This document shows, one piece after another, positions 1-8,725 of a DNA stretch of 64,000 nt. The translations under genes were made by a program, and so were the position numbers. The stretch is from Limnohabitans sp. T6-20 (lineage in GTDB: Bacteria; Pseudomonadota; Gammaproteobacteria; Burkholderiales; Burkholderiaceae_C), in contig NZ_NERW01000002.1 of NCBI RefSeq assembly GCF_003063505.1, positions 1 to 64,000 of the forward strand, given 5' to 3'. A model generated the notes under the pieces. It was not told the DNA's origin, searched no databases, and saw only the letters and a list, made by a program, of their open reading frames with translations. Position 1 is the first letter of the stretch; each line of letters begins with the position of its first letter.

Positions 1-78
1 AGAGAAAGGAGCTGCAGGACGACAATTGAACTTATAGTTATCCACAGCCAGCCGACATAAAAGCTGGCTCAAGCCCCT

Positions 79-128
79 GGTCAAAACTCAATCGGCACAG
101 GTGGTCAATATTGGATCGGCGTCAACAC
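79..128. repeat. Tandem 24-base imperfect repeats, possible old IS end
   Basis: Two similar units, GGTCAAAACTCAATCGGCA at 79 and GGTCAATATTGGATCGGCG at 103, lie just before the IS30 remnant. Repeated terminal transposase-binding boxes of this sort are typical of IS21-family ends, so this may be the decayed end of another element. That assignment is inference only; no IS21 gene is visible in the window. Confidence 0.3.
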
Positions 129-359
129 ACAGACATCCAGGTTTACTTCTGCGATCCGCAAAGCCCTTGGCAACGCGGCAGCAACGAGAACACGAATGGA
201 CTACTCAGACAGTACCTACCTAAGGGCGTGAACATCTCGGGCTATTCGCAGGTTCAGCTCAACGCGATTGCGCGACAATTAAACGAGAGGCCGCGCAAAA
301 CGCTCGGCTTCCATACGCCCGCTGAGATGTTCAGCGAATGCGTTGCATCGACCGGTTGA
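123..359 (+). pseudogene. IS30-family transposase, C-terminal fragment
   Basis: The reading frame encodes the well known C-terminal end of IS30-type DDE transposases, including [20 protein letters not shown] and the closing stretch [15 protein letters not shown]. The final catalytic glutamate lies in the NEN motif. Only about 78 residues remain of a protein usually over 300 aa. Translating upstream in the same frame meets a stop and no further IS30 sequence, so the 5' part is deleted rather than merely outside the window. The fragment ends next to a broken RAYT gene on the other strand, which suggests it inserted there and later decayed. It cannot make an active transposase. Confidence 0.85.
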
Positions 360-364
360 ATCCG

Positions 365-547
365 CCCCCAAGTGCTGGCTCTGCCCAGACGGTCCTCTGC
401 GCTCAAAGTGCGGATGAGGCAACGAGCTGCTTCAAACGCCTCAAAAACAGCTTGGCGGTTGAGCGTGACCATCGTCAGCAGATACACCTGTCCTGCTTGT
501 GAATGGCGTCCAGTGCGCAAGCGGTGTGACTCGGCTTTTTGTGCCAT
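365..547 (-). pseudogene. REP-associated tyrosine transposase (RAYT), N-terminal fragment
   Basis: Read on the minus strand from ATG at 547, the first 61 residues match the start of RAYT (Y1_Tnp/TnpA_REP) proteins: GRHSQAGQVYLLTMVT followed by RQAVFEAFEAARCLI and RASTWG. Homology stops where the IS30 remnant begins, just before the expected HxH catalytic block, so the HUH and Tyr residues are lost. RAYTs are single-strand transposases linked to REP hairpins. Two REP pairs begin 64 bases upstream of this start, which supports the call. The assignment rests on motif recall from a short fragment. Confidence 0.65.
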
Positions 548-610
548 GTTGTGTGCTCCCTGTGAGGATGCTAGTCACCCGGCCTTGGGCTGGCAAGTCT
601 GTTTGACCAC

Positions 611-784
611 CATTCGCGAGCAGGGGCTCGCTCCCACGAAACCCCAAAGGTGCTGTCCCTGTGGGAGGCTGCCCCGCAGCCGAATGTGTGAATTGGCTCC
701 AGCCAAGATTCGCGAGCAGGGGCTCGCTCCCACGACAACCCAGAGGTGCTGTCTCTGTAGGAGGCTGCCCCTGCAGCCGAATGT
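611..784. repeat. REP/BIME cluster 1 (four REP units)
   Basis: Four 27-base REP units alternate in orientation at 611-637 (minus), 661-686 (plus), 708-734 (minus) and 758-784 (plus). Minus units carry the stem GCGAGC/GCTCGC and plus units GGCTGC/GCAGCC. Each has head GTGGGA or GTAGGA and tail GAATG. The cluster lies between the RAYT remnant and the permease gene. The stretch 360-848 holds no other gene. Confidence 0.9.
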
Positions 785-848
785 TTGAACGGGCACAAAG
801 AAATGCCTTTCGCCCCGCCGTGAATGTGTTGTGCGGTAAGGTTGCGGC

Positions 849-3437
849 ATGAATCAACAAGGATGGATGCACGGCCTGCGGCTGGGACGGCGCAATTTGT
901 GGCGCGATTTGCGTGCGGGCGAATTGCGACTGCTCATGCTCTCGGTCGCCTTGGCTGTGGCGGCGCTCACAGCCGTGGGATTTTTGGCTGACCGCATGCA
1001 GTCGGGCTTGTGGCGCGATGCGCGTCAGCTGCTTGGCGGCGATGCGGTGGTGGTCAGTGACCAAAGCACACCGCAAGCCTTTGTGCAGCAGGCCCAAAAA
1101 CTGGGCCTGCAGACCAACACCAACGTGACTTTTCCGACCATGGCCCGCGCCATGGCCGAGCAAGGCGGAGCCAGTCGGCTGGTCGCCCTCAAAGCGGTCG
1201 AGCCGGGTTATCCGCTGCGCGGTCAGCTGCAGGTCTTGCCTGACCCTTCCAGCGGTCCCGCTGCAGCCGTTCCCACATCGGTGGCCGGTGCTTTAAGCGC
1301 CGAGTTGCCAGGTGCCAAGCCATTGCGCATCCCGCCCGCTGGCGAGGTCTGGGTCGACCCTGCTTTGCTCGACAACCTGAATCTGAAAACCGGGCAACTG
1401 CTGGCCTTGGGCGACCGCAGTTTCCGCATCACGGCCATCATCGAGCGCGAACCCGACCGTGGTGCAGGCTTCATGACCTTTGCTCCCCGCGTCATGCTGA
1501 ACGCGGCCGACCTGCCATCGACTGGCCTGGTGCAACCCGCCAGTCGCGTGACTTGGCGCATGGCCGTGGCAGGCGATGCCGCTGCGGCCGAGCGATTTGT
1601 TCAATGGGCCAAGCCCGAAGTGGAGCGGTCGCATGTGCGGGGTGTGCAGATCGAATCGCTCGACAGCGGCCGCCCCGAAATGCGCCAAACGCTGGACCGC
1701 GCTGCCCAGTTTTTGAATCTGGTGGCCTTGCTGGCCGCCTTGCTGTGCGCCGTGGCCGTGGCTTTGGCGGCCCGCAGTTTTGCCGAGCGGCAACTCGATG
1801 CCTGTGCCTTGCTGCGGGTTTTGGGGCAAAGCCAGCGCACACTCACTTTGAGCTATGGCCTGGAATTTCTGGGCGCGGGCCTGTTGGCCAGCGCTGTGGG
1901 CGTGTTGGTGGGTTATGGCGTGCACCTGGGCTTTGTGCTGTTGTTGGCAGGTTTGATCGATGCACAACTGCCCGCTGCCACCGTGCAGCCCGCCTTGATG
2001 GGTCTGGGCATGGGCCTCACGCTGCTGGTGGCTTTTGGCTTGCCGCCTGTGTTGCAGTTGGCCAAAGTGCCGCCCTTGCGCGTCATCCGGCGTGACCTGG
2101 GCAGCCTGCAAGTGCGCTCGGGTTTGGTGTTGGTCATGGGTCTGGTGGGCTTTGCGCTCACGCTGCTCATGGTCAGCCGCAACCTCACGCTGGGCCTGAT
2201 CACTGTGGGTGGTTTTGCCTTGGCCCTGCTGGTCTTTGCCGGGCTGGCCGCCGCCGCTTTGTGGTTGCTGCGCCGCACCGTGCCTGGCGAACAAGCGCCG
2301 CGCTGGTTGCGACTGGCCACGCGCCAAGTGGCGGCACGCCCCGTGTTTGCGGTGGTGCAGGTCAGCGCCTTGTCGGTGGGCTTGCTGGCTCTAGCCCTGC
2401 TGGTGCTGCTGCGCACCGACTTGATCGCCAGCTGGCGGCAAGCCACACCCGCCAAGGCGCCTGATCGGTTTGTCATCAACGTGCAGCCCGAGCAAGCCAG
2501 CGACTTTTTGGCGAGCTTGAACAAAGCGGGCGTGCAGTCACCCGACTGGTTCCCCATGATCCGGGGCCGTTTGGTCGCCATCAACGGTCGCGAGGTCGGT
2601 CCTGCAGACTTTGAAGCCGACCGCGCCAAACGCCTGATCGACCGCGAAATCAACCTCTCGCACTCGGCCACTTTGCCCGCGCACAACCCCCTTTCCGCAG
2701 GCCGTTGGGTGCCCGAAGAAACCGATGGCCTGAGCGTGGAGCAAGGCATTGCCGACACGCTGGGCCTCAAGCTGGGCGACCAATTGCGTTTTGACATCGC
2801 AGGCCAGACCCGCGAGGCCCGCATCACCAGCTTGCGCAAGGTCGACTGGACCTCTATGCGTGCCAACTTCTTCATGATGTTCCCCGTCTCGCAAATGCCC
2901 GACCTGCCCATGACCTACATGGCCGCATTCCGCTCGCCGCAAGGCTTGGCGGGCTTTGACAATGCGCTGGTCAACCAGTTCCCCAACATCACCAGTGTCG
3001 ACATGCGCAGCACCTTGGCGCAAGTGCAGCGCGTCATGGACCAAGTCATCCGCGCGGTCGAATACCTGTTTGCCTTCACGCTCGCCGCAGGCCTGATGGT
3101 GCTGTTGGCCGCTGTGGGCGCCAGCCGCCAGGCGCGCGAACGCGAATACGCCATCATGCGGGCGCTCGGGGCTGGGCGCGCTTTGCTCGCTCAGGTGCAG
3201 CGCACCGAACTGTTGGGCTTGGGCTGGCTGGCCGGGTTCATGGCCAGCAGCATGGCCTTGGTCGTGGGCTGGGCGCTGGCCCGCTATGCGTTCGAATTTT
3301 CGTGGCAACCCCCACTCTGGGCCCCCTTGGCTGGAGGCACTTTGGGTGCCCTGCTGGCCTGGGTCGCAGGCAGCCTCAGCCTGTCTGGTGTGCTGCGCCA
3401 ACCTGTCATGCAAACCCTGCGACAAGCCGCAGAGTAA
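849..3437 (+). CDS. FtsX-family ABC transporter permease (YbbP-like)
   Basis: An 862-aa inner-membrane permease with two FtsX/MacB-like cores. A first membrane segment lies near residues 25-45, followed by a large extracytoplasmic domain to about 275. Several helices follow (about 285-480), then a second periplasmic region (about 520-720) and a C-terminal helical bundle. The motif REREYAIMRALGAGRALLAQ near residue 760 is the typical FtsX signature. Length and layout fit the YbbP family, which normally pairs with the ATPase YbbA and is thought to act in lipid or lipoprotein handling. No ATPase gene is adjacent here; upstream are only REPs and transposase remnants, so the partner must be elsewhere or lost. 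ATG at 849 was chosen; M7 at 867 is an alternative. Confidence 0.85.
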   Translation: MNQQGWMHGLRLGRRNLWRDLRAGELRLLMLSVALAVAALTAVGFLADRMQSGLWRDARQLLGGDAVVVSDQSTPQAFVQQAQKLGLQTNTNVTFPTMARAMAEQGGASRLVALKAVEPGYPLRGQLQVLPDPSSGPAAAVPTSVAGALSAELPGAKPLRIPPAGEVWVDPALLDNLNLKTGQLLALGDRSFRITAIIEREPDRGAGFMTFAPRVMLNAADLPSTGLVQPASRVTWRMAVAGDAAAAERFVQWAKPEVERSHVRGVQIESLDSGRPEMRQTLDRAAQFLNLVALLAALLCAVAVALAARSFAERQLDACALLRVLGQSQRTLTLSYGLEFLGAGLLASAVGVLVGYGVHLGFVLLLAGLIDAQLPAATVQPALMGLGMGLTLLVAFGLPPVLQLAKVPPLRVIRRDLGSLQVRSGLVLVMGLVGFALTLLMVSRNLTLGLITVGGFALALLVFAGLAAAALWLLRRTVPGEQAPRWLRLATRQVAARPVFAVVQVSALSVGLLALALLVLLRTDLIASWRQATPAKAPDRFVINVQPEQASDFLASLNKAGVQSPDWFPMIRGRLVAINGREVGPADFEADRAKRLIDREINLSHSATLPAHNPLSAGRWVPEETDGLSVEQGIADTLGLKLGDQLRFDIAGQTREARITSLRKVDWTSMRANFFMMFPVSQMPDLPMTYMAAFRSPQGLAGFDNALVNQFPNITSVDMRSTLAQVQRVMDQVIRAVEYLFAFTLAAGLMVLLAAVGASRQAREREYAIMRALGAGRALLAQVQRTELLGLGWLAGFMASSMALVVGWALARYAFEFSWQPPLWAPLAGGTLGALLAWVAGSLSLSGVLRQPVMQTLRQAAE

Positions 3438-3440
3438 ATG

Positions 3441-3642
3441 AATTGGGGTCAGATCCCAATTGTTTCCCCAGTGGGAGGTCGCCCCCGCGGCCGAATGCGT
3501 GCAGTGGCTCCGGCCGCCATTCGCGAGCAGGGGCTCGCTCCCACGAAAGACCGCAGGGCAGTTCCCCTGTGGGAGGCCGCCCCCGCGGCCGAATGCTTGC
3601 AGCGGCTCCGGCCGTCATTCGCGAGAAGTGGCTAGCCCCCAC
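3441..3642. repeat. GGGGTCAGA box plus REP/BIME cluster 2
   Basis: A partly palindromic box at 3441-3461 (AATTGGG, spacer, CCCAATT) directly follows the permease stop. REP units follow at 3471-3497 (plus, GGTCGC/GCGGCC with a G-U pair), 3518-3544 (minus, GCGAGC/GCTCGC) and 3569-3595 (plus, GGCCGC/GCGGCC), with a decayed minus unit at 3616-3642. The same box occurs at 45253-45273. Confidence 0.85.
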
Positions 3643-3680
3643 ACGAAACCATCGGCACCGCTTCCTGCAAAATACAAGCC

Positions 3681-4085
3681 ATGCAAATCGAAGACAAACC
3701 CCCGTTTGACACCCCGTTCGAGTGGATCGGTGGCGAGGCCCGCGTCAAGGCCTTGGCCGAGCGGTTTTACGATCTGATGGACATCGAGGCTGCCTACAAA
3801 GAATTGCGCGCAGCCCATGGCAGCACCTTGCAGGATGCGCGCGACAAACTGTTTTGGTTTTTGTGCGGCTGGCTCGGCGGCCCAGAGCATTACACCGAGC
3901 GCTTTGGCCATCCGCGACTGCGCATGCGCCACATGCCGTTCTCGATCGGCATCCTTGAACGCGATCAATGGTTGGCCTGCATGGACCAAGCCATGCAAGA
4001 AACCCAGGTCGATCCGGTGCTGCGCGAGCGCCTGAACGCCAGCTTCTTCAAAACCGCCGACTGGATGCGCAATCGCGGCGACTGA
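3681..4085 (+). CDS. Group II truncated hemoglobin
   Basis: A 134-aa soluble haem protein of the 2-on-2 globin type. The motif GHPRLRMRHMPFSIG near residues 73-87 contains the proximal (F8) histidine in the HPxLRxRHxPF context typical of group II truncated globins. FYDLMD near residue 30 corresponds to the B helix, and W95 in RDQWL fits the conserved distal-pocket tryptophan. Length matches the family. Such proteins bind O2 or NO and are linked to oxidative or nitrosative stress. The gene is flanked on both sides by REP clusters and appears monocistronic. ATG at 3681 starts directly with the normal N-terminus. Confidence 0.92.
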   Translation: MQIEDKPPFDTPFEWIGGEARVKALAERFYDLMDIEAAYKELRAAHGSTLQDARDKLFWFLCGWLGGPEHYTERFGHPRLRMRHMPFSIGILERDQWLACMDQAMQETQVDPVLRERLNASFFKTADWMRNRGD

Positions 4086-4099
4086 TGCTTTTTGCGAGA

Positions 4100-4209
4100 T
4101 TGCGGCCGAATGCGTGCAGAGGCTACGCCTGCCATTCGCGAGCAGGGGCTCGCTCCCACGAAAGACAGCAGACCGTTCCCCTGTGGGAGGCCGCCCCCGC
4201 GGCCGAAGG
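4100..4209. repeat. REP/BIME cluster 3
   Basis: A half REP at about 4100-4112 (GCGGCCGAATG) is followed by a perfect minus unit at 4133-4159 (GCGAGC/GCTCGC) and a plus unit at 4183-4209 (GGCCGC/GCGGCC). The spacer between half unit and minus unit resembles the conserved BIME spacer CGTGCAGTGGCTCCGGC. The cluster fills the gap between the globin gene and the Smr gene. Confidence 0.85.
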
Positions 4210-4263
4210 TATGAATGGGCTGGGTGTTCGTCAAGTAAGCGCCTTTTGTGGCACGATCAGCCC

Positions 4264-4902
4264 GTGAAAATCAATTCCCTGCAAGACCTCAAGAAAGTCC
4301 AGAAAAAACTGGCCGAGGCCCACGAAAAAGCACAAGCGGCAGAAGCTGCTCGCCTGGCCGCCGCACGCCAGCGCGAGGCCGAGGCCAACTTGTTTGCACG
4401 TGCGGTCGGGGTTGTGCAGCGCATGCCCCAGAACGACCAGGCCAGCATCAGCTCACCCGCCCCTGCACCGGTCGCGGTGCAACGCCAAAAGGACGAAGAA
4501 GCGGTGTTGCGCGATGCGCTGAGCGATGGCTTTGATGTCAGCACCTTGCTCGACACCGACGACGCTCTCAGTTTTCGGCGGCCAGGCATCGGCATCGACG
4601 TGACCCAAAAATTGCGCAAAGGCGGCTGGTCCATCCAGCGCGAGATCGATCTGCACGGCCTGCGCAGTGACGAGGCGCGCGTGGCGCTGGCCGAATTCAT
4701 CCGCAATGCCCACCGCCAAGGCCTGCGCTGTCTGCGCGTGGTGCATGGCAAAGGGCTGGGTTCACCCGGCAAAACGTCGGTGCTCAAGCCCAAGGTGCAC
4801 AGCTGGTTGATTCAAAAGAACCAGGTCATGGCCTTCGTTCAGGCCAAACCCGCAGAAGGCGGCGCGGGGGCATTGGTGGTGTTGCTCAAACCGGCAGGCT
4901 GA
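4264..4902 (+). CDS. Smr domain protein (SmrA-like putative nuclease)
   Basis: A 212-aa protein. The N-terminal third (about residues 5-60) is Lys/Glu/Ala-rich and probably helical or coiled. The Smr domain occupies about residues 115-212, with IDLHGLRSDEARVALAEFI (the DxH motif) and VVHGKGLGSPG (the HGxG motif). Stand-alone Smr proteins of the YdaL/SmrA type are reported or suspected nucleases. GTG at 4264 was chosen because upstream sequence in the same frame is REP-derived. The gene is convergent with apaH, with a REP cluster between the two stops. Confidence 0.85.
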   Translation: MKINSLQDLKKVQKKLAEAHEKAQAAEAARLAAARQREAEANLFARAVGVVQRMPQNDQASISSPAPAPVAVQRQKDEEAVLRDALSDGFDVSTLLDTDDALSFRRPGIGIDVTQKLRKGGWSIQREIDLHGLRSDEARVALAEFIRNAHRQGLRCLRVVHGKGLGSPGKTSVLKPKVHSWLIQKNQVMAFVQAKPAEGGAGALVVLLKPAG

Positions 4903-4913
4903 GCCACTGCACG

Positions 4914-5136
4914 CATTCGGCCGCAGGGGCGGCCTCCTACAAGAAGGTTGTGCACTCGGCCGCAGGCAGACGGTGCCTTGTATTCGTGGGAGCGAGCCCC
5001 TGCTCGCGAATGGTCGTTGGAGCCACTGCACGCATTCGGCCGCAGGGGCGACCTCCTACAGGGAGGCGTTGCACCCAGCTGCAGGCAGACGGGCGTTAAT
5101 CGGGGTCAGAGTTAATCGGGGTCAGACCCCATTTGC
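4914..5136. repeat. REP/BIME cluster 4 with tandem GGGGTCAGA boxes
   Basis: REP units at 4914-4940 (minus, GGCCGC type), 4986-5012 (plus, GCGAGC type) and 5033-5059 (minus). They are followed at about 5096-5130 by two copies of TTAATCGGGGTCAGA, the second running into CCCC to form a GGGGTCAGACCCC palindrome. The cluster sits between the convergent smr and apaH genes. Confidence 0.85.
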
Positions 5137-5139
5137 TGG

Positions 5140-5967
5140 TCAACCCGGTTTTTGTGCCTGCTCGCACTTCACTTGGATCAATTCATGCCGACCGTCGTGA
5201 CCCAAGCGCATCGCGCTCAGGCAGCCGCCCCACACGCAACCCGTATCCAGTGCCCACACGTCATGGCGCTTGAGCAAGCCCAAGGTCGACCAGTGGCCAA
5301 AAGCCACCGTCACATTGGCTGTTTGCCTGCTTGGCACATCAAACCACGGCATGAAGCCCGCAGGTGCCGCATCGGCCCCTTCTTTGGCCTCGAATTCCAT
5401 CTCGCCGGCCGCTGAGCAAAAGCGCAAGCGGGTTAGCGCATTCACCACCATTCGCAAACGAGCCACACCCGTCAAATCATCGCGCCAGGCGGCAGGCTCG
5501 TTGCCATACATCTGGTGCAAAAAATCGTTCAGGTTCGGCCCACGCAACACCGCCTCCACCTCGCCCGCCAAAGCCAAGGTTTGCGCCACCGACCACGACG
5601 GCAGCACCCCCGCGTGCACCATCAGCACCCCGTGATCCCAAATGGCCATGCGCTGGTGGCGCAGCCAGTCCAGCAGGGCAGGGCGGTCGGCCGCGTGCAA
5701 GATGCCGTCCAGCGTGTCCATCGGCTTGAGTCGGCCCGCCCCGGCCGCCACCGCCAGCAAATGCAAATCATGGTTGCCCAGCACACACTGCACGGCGTTG
5801 CCCATCGCCATCAAACGGCGCAGCACCTGCTCTGATGCCGGCCCCCGGTTCACCAAGTCGCCCAACTCATACAAGCTGTCGCGGCTCGCAGAGAAATCAA
5901 CCTCGTCCAGCAATCGCCCCAAAGGCGCATCGCAACCCTGAACATCACCCACCCAATAAACAGCCAT
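5140..5967 (-). CDS. apaH: Symmetrical bis(5'-nucleosyl)-tetraphosphatase
   Basis: A 275-aa metallophosphoesterase that hydrolyses Ap4A to two ADP, a stress-nucleotide and RNA Np4-decapping enzyme. The metal motifs appear in order: GDVQG at about residue 7, GDLVNRGP at about 34, GNHD at about 62, VHAGV near 117, and FGHWS and LDTGCVWG near 225 and 245. The start MAVYWVGDVQG at 5967 was preferred over the upstream M because ApaH proteins begin a few residues before the GDxxG motif. It is divergent from the CorC-like gene at 6088, with about 120 bases between starts. Confidence 0.95.
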   Translation of the reverse strand: MAVYWVGDVQGCDAPLGRLLDEVDFSASRDSLYELGDLVNRGPASEQVLRRLMAMGNAVQCVLGNHDLHLLAVAAGAGRLKPMDTLDGILHAADRPALLDWLRHQRMAIWDHGVLMVHAGVLPSWSVAQTLALAGEVEAVLRGPNLNDFLHQMYGNEPAAWRDDLTGVARLRMVVNALTRLRFCSAAGEMEFEAKEGADAAPAGFMPWFDVPSRQTANVTVAFGHWSTLGLLKRHDVWALDTGCVWGGCLSAMRLGHDGRHELIQVKCEQAQKPG

Positions 5968-6087
5968 AAGTACCTCGTTGGTGAGATTGTCCCAAATCGC
6001 TTCATCGCTGGCCTGCGCTGTCACTTTCTCTTTCGCCCCGACCCATCTTGTTTCAGGCCACCCCCCACTCTTGGCACAATGGCGGCT

Positions 6088-7395
6088 ATGGATTTTTTAT
6101 TGATCGTCTTCCTCACCCTGCTCAACGGGGTGTTTGCCATGTCAGAGCTGGCGCTGGCCTCCAGCCGCAAGGCCCGCTTGGCCGCCATGGAAGAGGCGGG
6201 CGACAAAGGCGCGCATGCGGCGCTGCAGCTACTTGAAGAACCCACCCAGTTTTTGTCCACCGTGCAAGTGGGCATCACCTCCATCGGCGTGCTCAATGGC
6301 ATCGTGGGCGAGGCCGCTTTCAGTGCGGTTTTGGCGCTGAAGCTGGTGGCGTGGGGCCTGACCGAATCGGTGGCGGGCATCACCGCCACCGCCATCGTCG
6401 TCACCATCATCACCTTCACCACCATCATCTTTGGCGAACTGGTGCCCAAGCGCATTGGCCAGCTCTACCCCGAGGCCGTGGCCCGTCTGGTGGCGCGGCC
6501 CATGGCCTGGTTGGCCAAAGCCGCAGGGCCGTTTGTCAAACTGCTGTCACTGTCCACACAAGGCATGCTCAAGCTCATGCGCATCGACAGCACAGGCAGC
6601 CGCGCCGTGACCGAAGAAGAAATCACCGCCAGCCTGGTCGAAGGCGTGGATGCCGGCTTGATCGAAGAACACGAACACCAAATGGTGCGCAACGTGTTCC
6701 ACCTCGACGACCGCGCGCTCACCTCCATGATGACGCCACGCAGCGACATCCAATGGCTCGAAGCCAGCCTCACGCCCCAACAAGCCATGGACCGCATCAA
6801 CCAAATGCGCGGCGAAGGCAATCACTCCTGGTACCCCGTTTGCCGCGATGGCTTGGGTCACATCATTGGCGTGATCAGCCTGTCGCACCTGCTGGCGCTG
6901 CCGCACAGCGACGAGCGCCCCCTCGAACACCACGCCCAAACCGCTCACTTCGTGCCCGAAACCCTGACCGGCATGGAGCTGCTGGAGCAAATGCGTGACC
7001 AATCCAGCCGCATGCTCTTTGTGGTGGACGAATACGGTGAAGTGCAAGGCCTGCTCACCCCGCTCGACCTGCTCGAAGCCATCACTGGAGAGCTCAAGCC
7101 CGACACCCAAACCGACGCCTGGGCCACCCAAAACGACGACGGCAGTTGGCTGCTCGACGGCATCATGCCCGTCAACGAACTCAAGGCCCGTTTGGACATC
7201 AAGGAGCTGCCTGCCGAAGACAAAAACCGTTACAACACCCTGGCCGGGCTGCTCATGTATGCGCTGGGCCAATTGCCCACCCAAGGGCAGGTGATCGAAT
7301 TGGCCGACTGGCGCTTTGAAGTCATCGAGCTCGAAGGCCGCCGCATTGACAGGGTTTTGGCCACACAAGCGCAATACAATTCTGAAACGCCCTGA
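6088..7395 (+). CDS. CNNM/CBS/CorC-HlyC membrane protein (hemolysin family)
   Basis: A 435-aa protein. It has an N-terminal DUF21/CNNM region with about four membrane segments (residues 1-190), a CBS-domain pair (about 205-335, around TSMMTPRSDIQWLE and LFVVDEYGEVQGLLTPLDLLEAI), and a C-terminal CorC_HlyC domain (about 350-432). The family (YtfL/YoaE/PaeA type) is implicated in divalent cation or polyamine efflux; hemolysin is an old label. ATG at 6088 (MDFLLIVFL) was preferred over ATG at 6079 because the hydrophobic segment then begins at once. It is monocistronic. Confidence 0.9.
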   Translation: MDFLLIVFLTLLNGVFAMSELALASSRKARLAAMEEAGDKGAHAALQLLEEPTQFLSTVQVGITSIGVLNGIVGEAAFSAVLALKLVAWGLTESVAGITATAIVVTIITFTTIIFGELVPKRIGQLYPEAVARLVARPMAWLAKAAGPFVKLLSLSTQGMLKLMRIDSTGSRAVTEEEITASLVEGVDAGLIEEHEHQMVRNVFHLDDRALTSMMTPRSDIQWLEASLTPQQAMDRINQMRGEGNHSWYPVCRDGLGHIIGVISLSHLLALPHSDERPLEHHAQTAHFVPETLTGMELLEQMRDQSSRMLFVVDEYGEVQGLLTPLDLLEAITGELKPDTQTDAWATQNDDGSWLLDGIMPVNELKARLDIKELPAEDKNRYNTLAGLLMYALGQLPTQGQVIELADWRFEVIELEGRRIDRVLATQAQYNSETP

Positions 7396-7693
7396 TTGGA
7401 TTGCTGTTTGCGCAGGCATTGGCAAGGCATGCGGCCATGAGTCGCTGATTCTCTGAAAAGCGCCAAGCTGCACCGCTAAAGTAAATCTTTGACCATTATG
7501 GATAATGGATTTACCCAAGGTATCCTCATTCGCCGTGAGGCCATTCCCAAAGTCCCGTACCTGTTATTTTTTTAATCACAGCTTTGGATTCGGATGATTT
7601 TCAATAAAAAATACCTTGTATATCCAAATCATGGATATCTGTAGATATTGCTTGGTGTATATTCAACACTCTTATTTCTAATCAGGATCTCAC
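7396..7693. other. AT-rich leader of the hns-like gene
   Basis: No gene is visible. A perfect inverted repeat (CCATTAT, two bases, ATAATGG) lies at 7493-7508. The last 130 bases before the H-NS-like start are strongly AT-rich, which is usual for autoregulated hns promoters. I see no convincing -35/-10 pair. Confidence 0.4.
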
Positions 7694-7993
7694 ATGACCG
7701 CAAGCTACAAAGAATTATTGGCCCAGCGCGAAGCCCTGGAGCAAGCCATTGCCCAAGCCCGCAAGAACGAAATCTCCAGTGCCGTTGCCAAAGCACGCGA
7801 ACTCGTGGCCGAATATGGCCTGACCGCCCAAGACATCTTCCCTGCCCGTGGTGCCAAATCCGGCGCACCTAAAGCCACCAGCAAAGTTGCTGCCAAATAC
7901 CGCGACCCCGCCACTGGCCAGACCTGGACAGGTCGTGGCAAAGCCCCTAAATGGATTGAAGGCAAAGACCGCACCCCATTCGTGATTGCCTGA
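7694..7993 (+). CDS. H-NS family nucleoid protein
   Basis: A 99-aa protein with an N-terminal coiled-coil oligomerisation region (residues 3-50, KELLAQREALEQAIAQARK) and the C-terminal DNA-binding motif of betaproteobacterial H-NS proteins, KYRDPATGQTWTGRGKAPKW, ending in a short tail. Such proteins bind AT-rich DNA in the minor groove and silence foreign genes. The AT-rich block at 25.1-32.1 kb is an obvious candidate target, but that is inference. The gene is monocistronic with its own hairpin terminator. ATG at 7694 follows a purine-rich stretch (AGGATCTC). Confidence 0.93.
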   Translation: MTASYKELLAQREALEQAIAQARKNEISSAVAKARELVAEYGLTAQDIFPARGAKSGAPKATSKVAAKYRDPATGQTWTGRGKAPKWIEGKDRTPFVIA

Positions 7994-8017
7994 ATGCCAT
8001 TGGCTTGCACTTGAATG

Positions 8018-8047
8018 AAAAAACCCCGCTGTTGCGGGGTTTTTTTG
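8018..8047 (+). terminator. Rho-independent terminator of the hns-like gene
   Basis: Stem CCCCGC, loop TGTT, stem GCGGGG, then a run of seven T, 25 bases after the stop codon. Confidence 0.93.
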
Positions 8048-8124
8048 TGGCTTCATCCAAGCCAGATAGGCATGCCACCGCCCGTTAAAATACACCCCCG
8101 AGACAGCCTGCAAAAAAATACCGA

Positions 8125-8676
8125 ATGACCCAGAACCCCGAAACTGCTGACGCCCTCTTTGGCATCCCCGCGCCGTCAGACCGGTGGTACCTGGCCTACA
8201 CCAAACCACGGCAAGAACAAATCGCCCAGGTCAACCTCGAGCAGCAAGCCTTCGAAGCCTATTTGCCGCTCTACAAAAAATTCAAGAAAACCGAGCAAGG
8301 CCCGGTGGCGCTGTTTGAACCCATGTTCCCGCGCTACATATTGTTCAGGCCCAGCAAACCCGAGCAAAGCATCTCGGTGGTGCGCAGCACCAAAGGCATT
8401 GCCACCATCGTCCGCTTTGGCTTCGAGCCCGCCCAATTGCAGGGCGATCTCGTGCAACGCATCCGGCAGCTTGAAGAAGACCGCAACCACGCCACACTGC
8501 AAGAGCTCAGCAACCTCAAACCCGGCCAAACCGTGCGCCTCAAACACACCGCCTTGGGCGGCATCGAAGGCCTCATTCAAAGCGTCTCCAGCAAACGCGT
8601 CGCTGTGCTGCTCGAAATTTTGGGCCGCCCTACAGTGGTGCAGCTTGAACACCACCAGGTTGAAGTCAACACCTAG
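8125..8676 (+). CDS. RfaH-like NusG paralogue (transcription antitermination factor)
   Basis: A 183-aa NusG-family protein. The NGN domain (about residues 20-118) carries RWYLAYTKPRQEQIAQ, EPMFPRYILFRP and STKGIATIVRFG. The last two are close to the RfaH forms EPLFPNYLF and TRGVSHFVRFG rather than to housekeeping NusG. A KOW domain follows (about 130-180, LKPGQTVRLKHTALGGIEG). RfaH-type factors are recruited to paused polymerase at ops sites and let it read long surface-polysaccharide operons. The gene lies 2.4 kb before such a locus, whose leader contains an ops-like site at 10868. ATG at 8125 gives a normal-length N-terminus. Confidence 0.9.
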   Translation: MTQNPETADALFGIPAPSDRWYLAYTKPRQEQIAQVNLEQQAFEAYLPLYKKFKKTEQGPVALFEPMFPRYILFRPSKPEQSISVVRSTKGIATIVRFGFEPAQLQGDLVQRIRQLEEDRNHATLQELSNLKPGQTVRLKHTALGGIEGLIQSVSSKRVAVLLEILGRPTVVQLEHHQVEVNT

Positions 8677-8725
8677 TCTGGATAGAGCAGACTGACGCGG
8701 TCAGTAGTAGCCTCACGCGGCTCGT

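Noticed and set aside
571..850. Short minus-strand open frames with repeated peptides such as WERAPAREW
   Set aside because: These are translations of REP elements and recur at every REP cluster; not genes.
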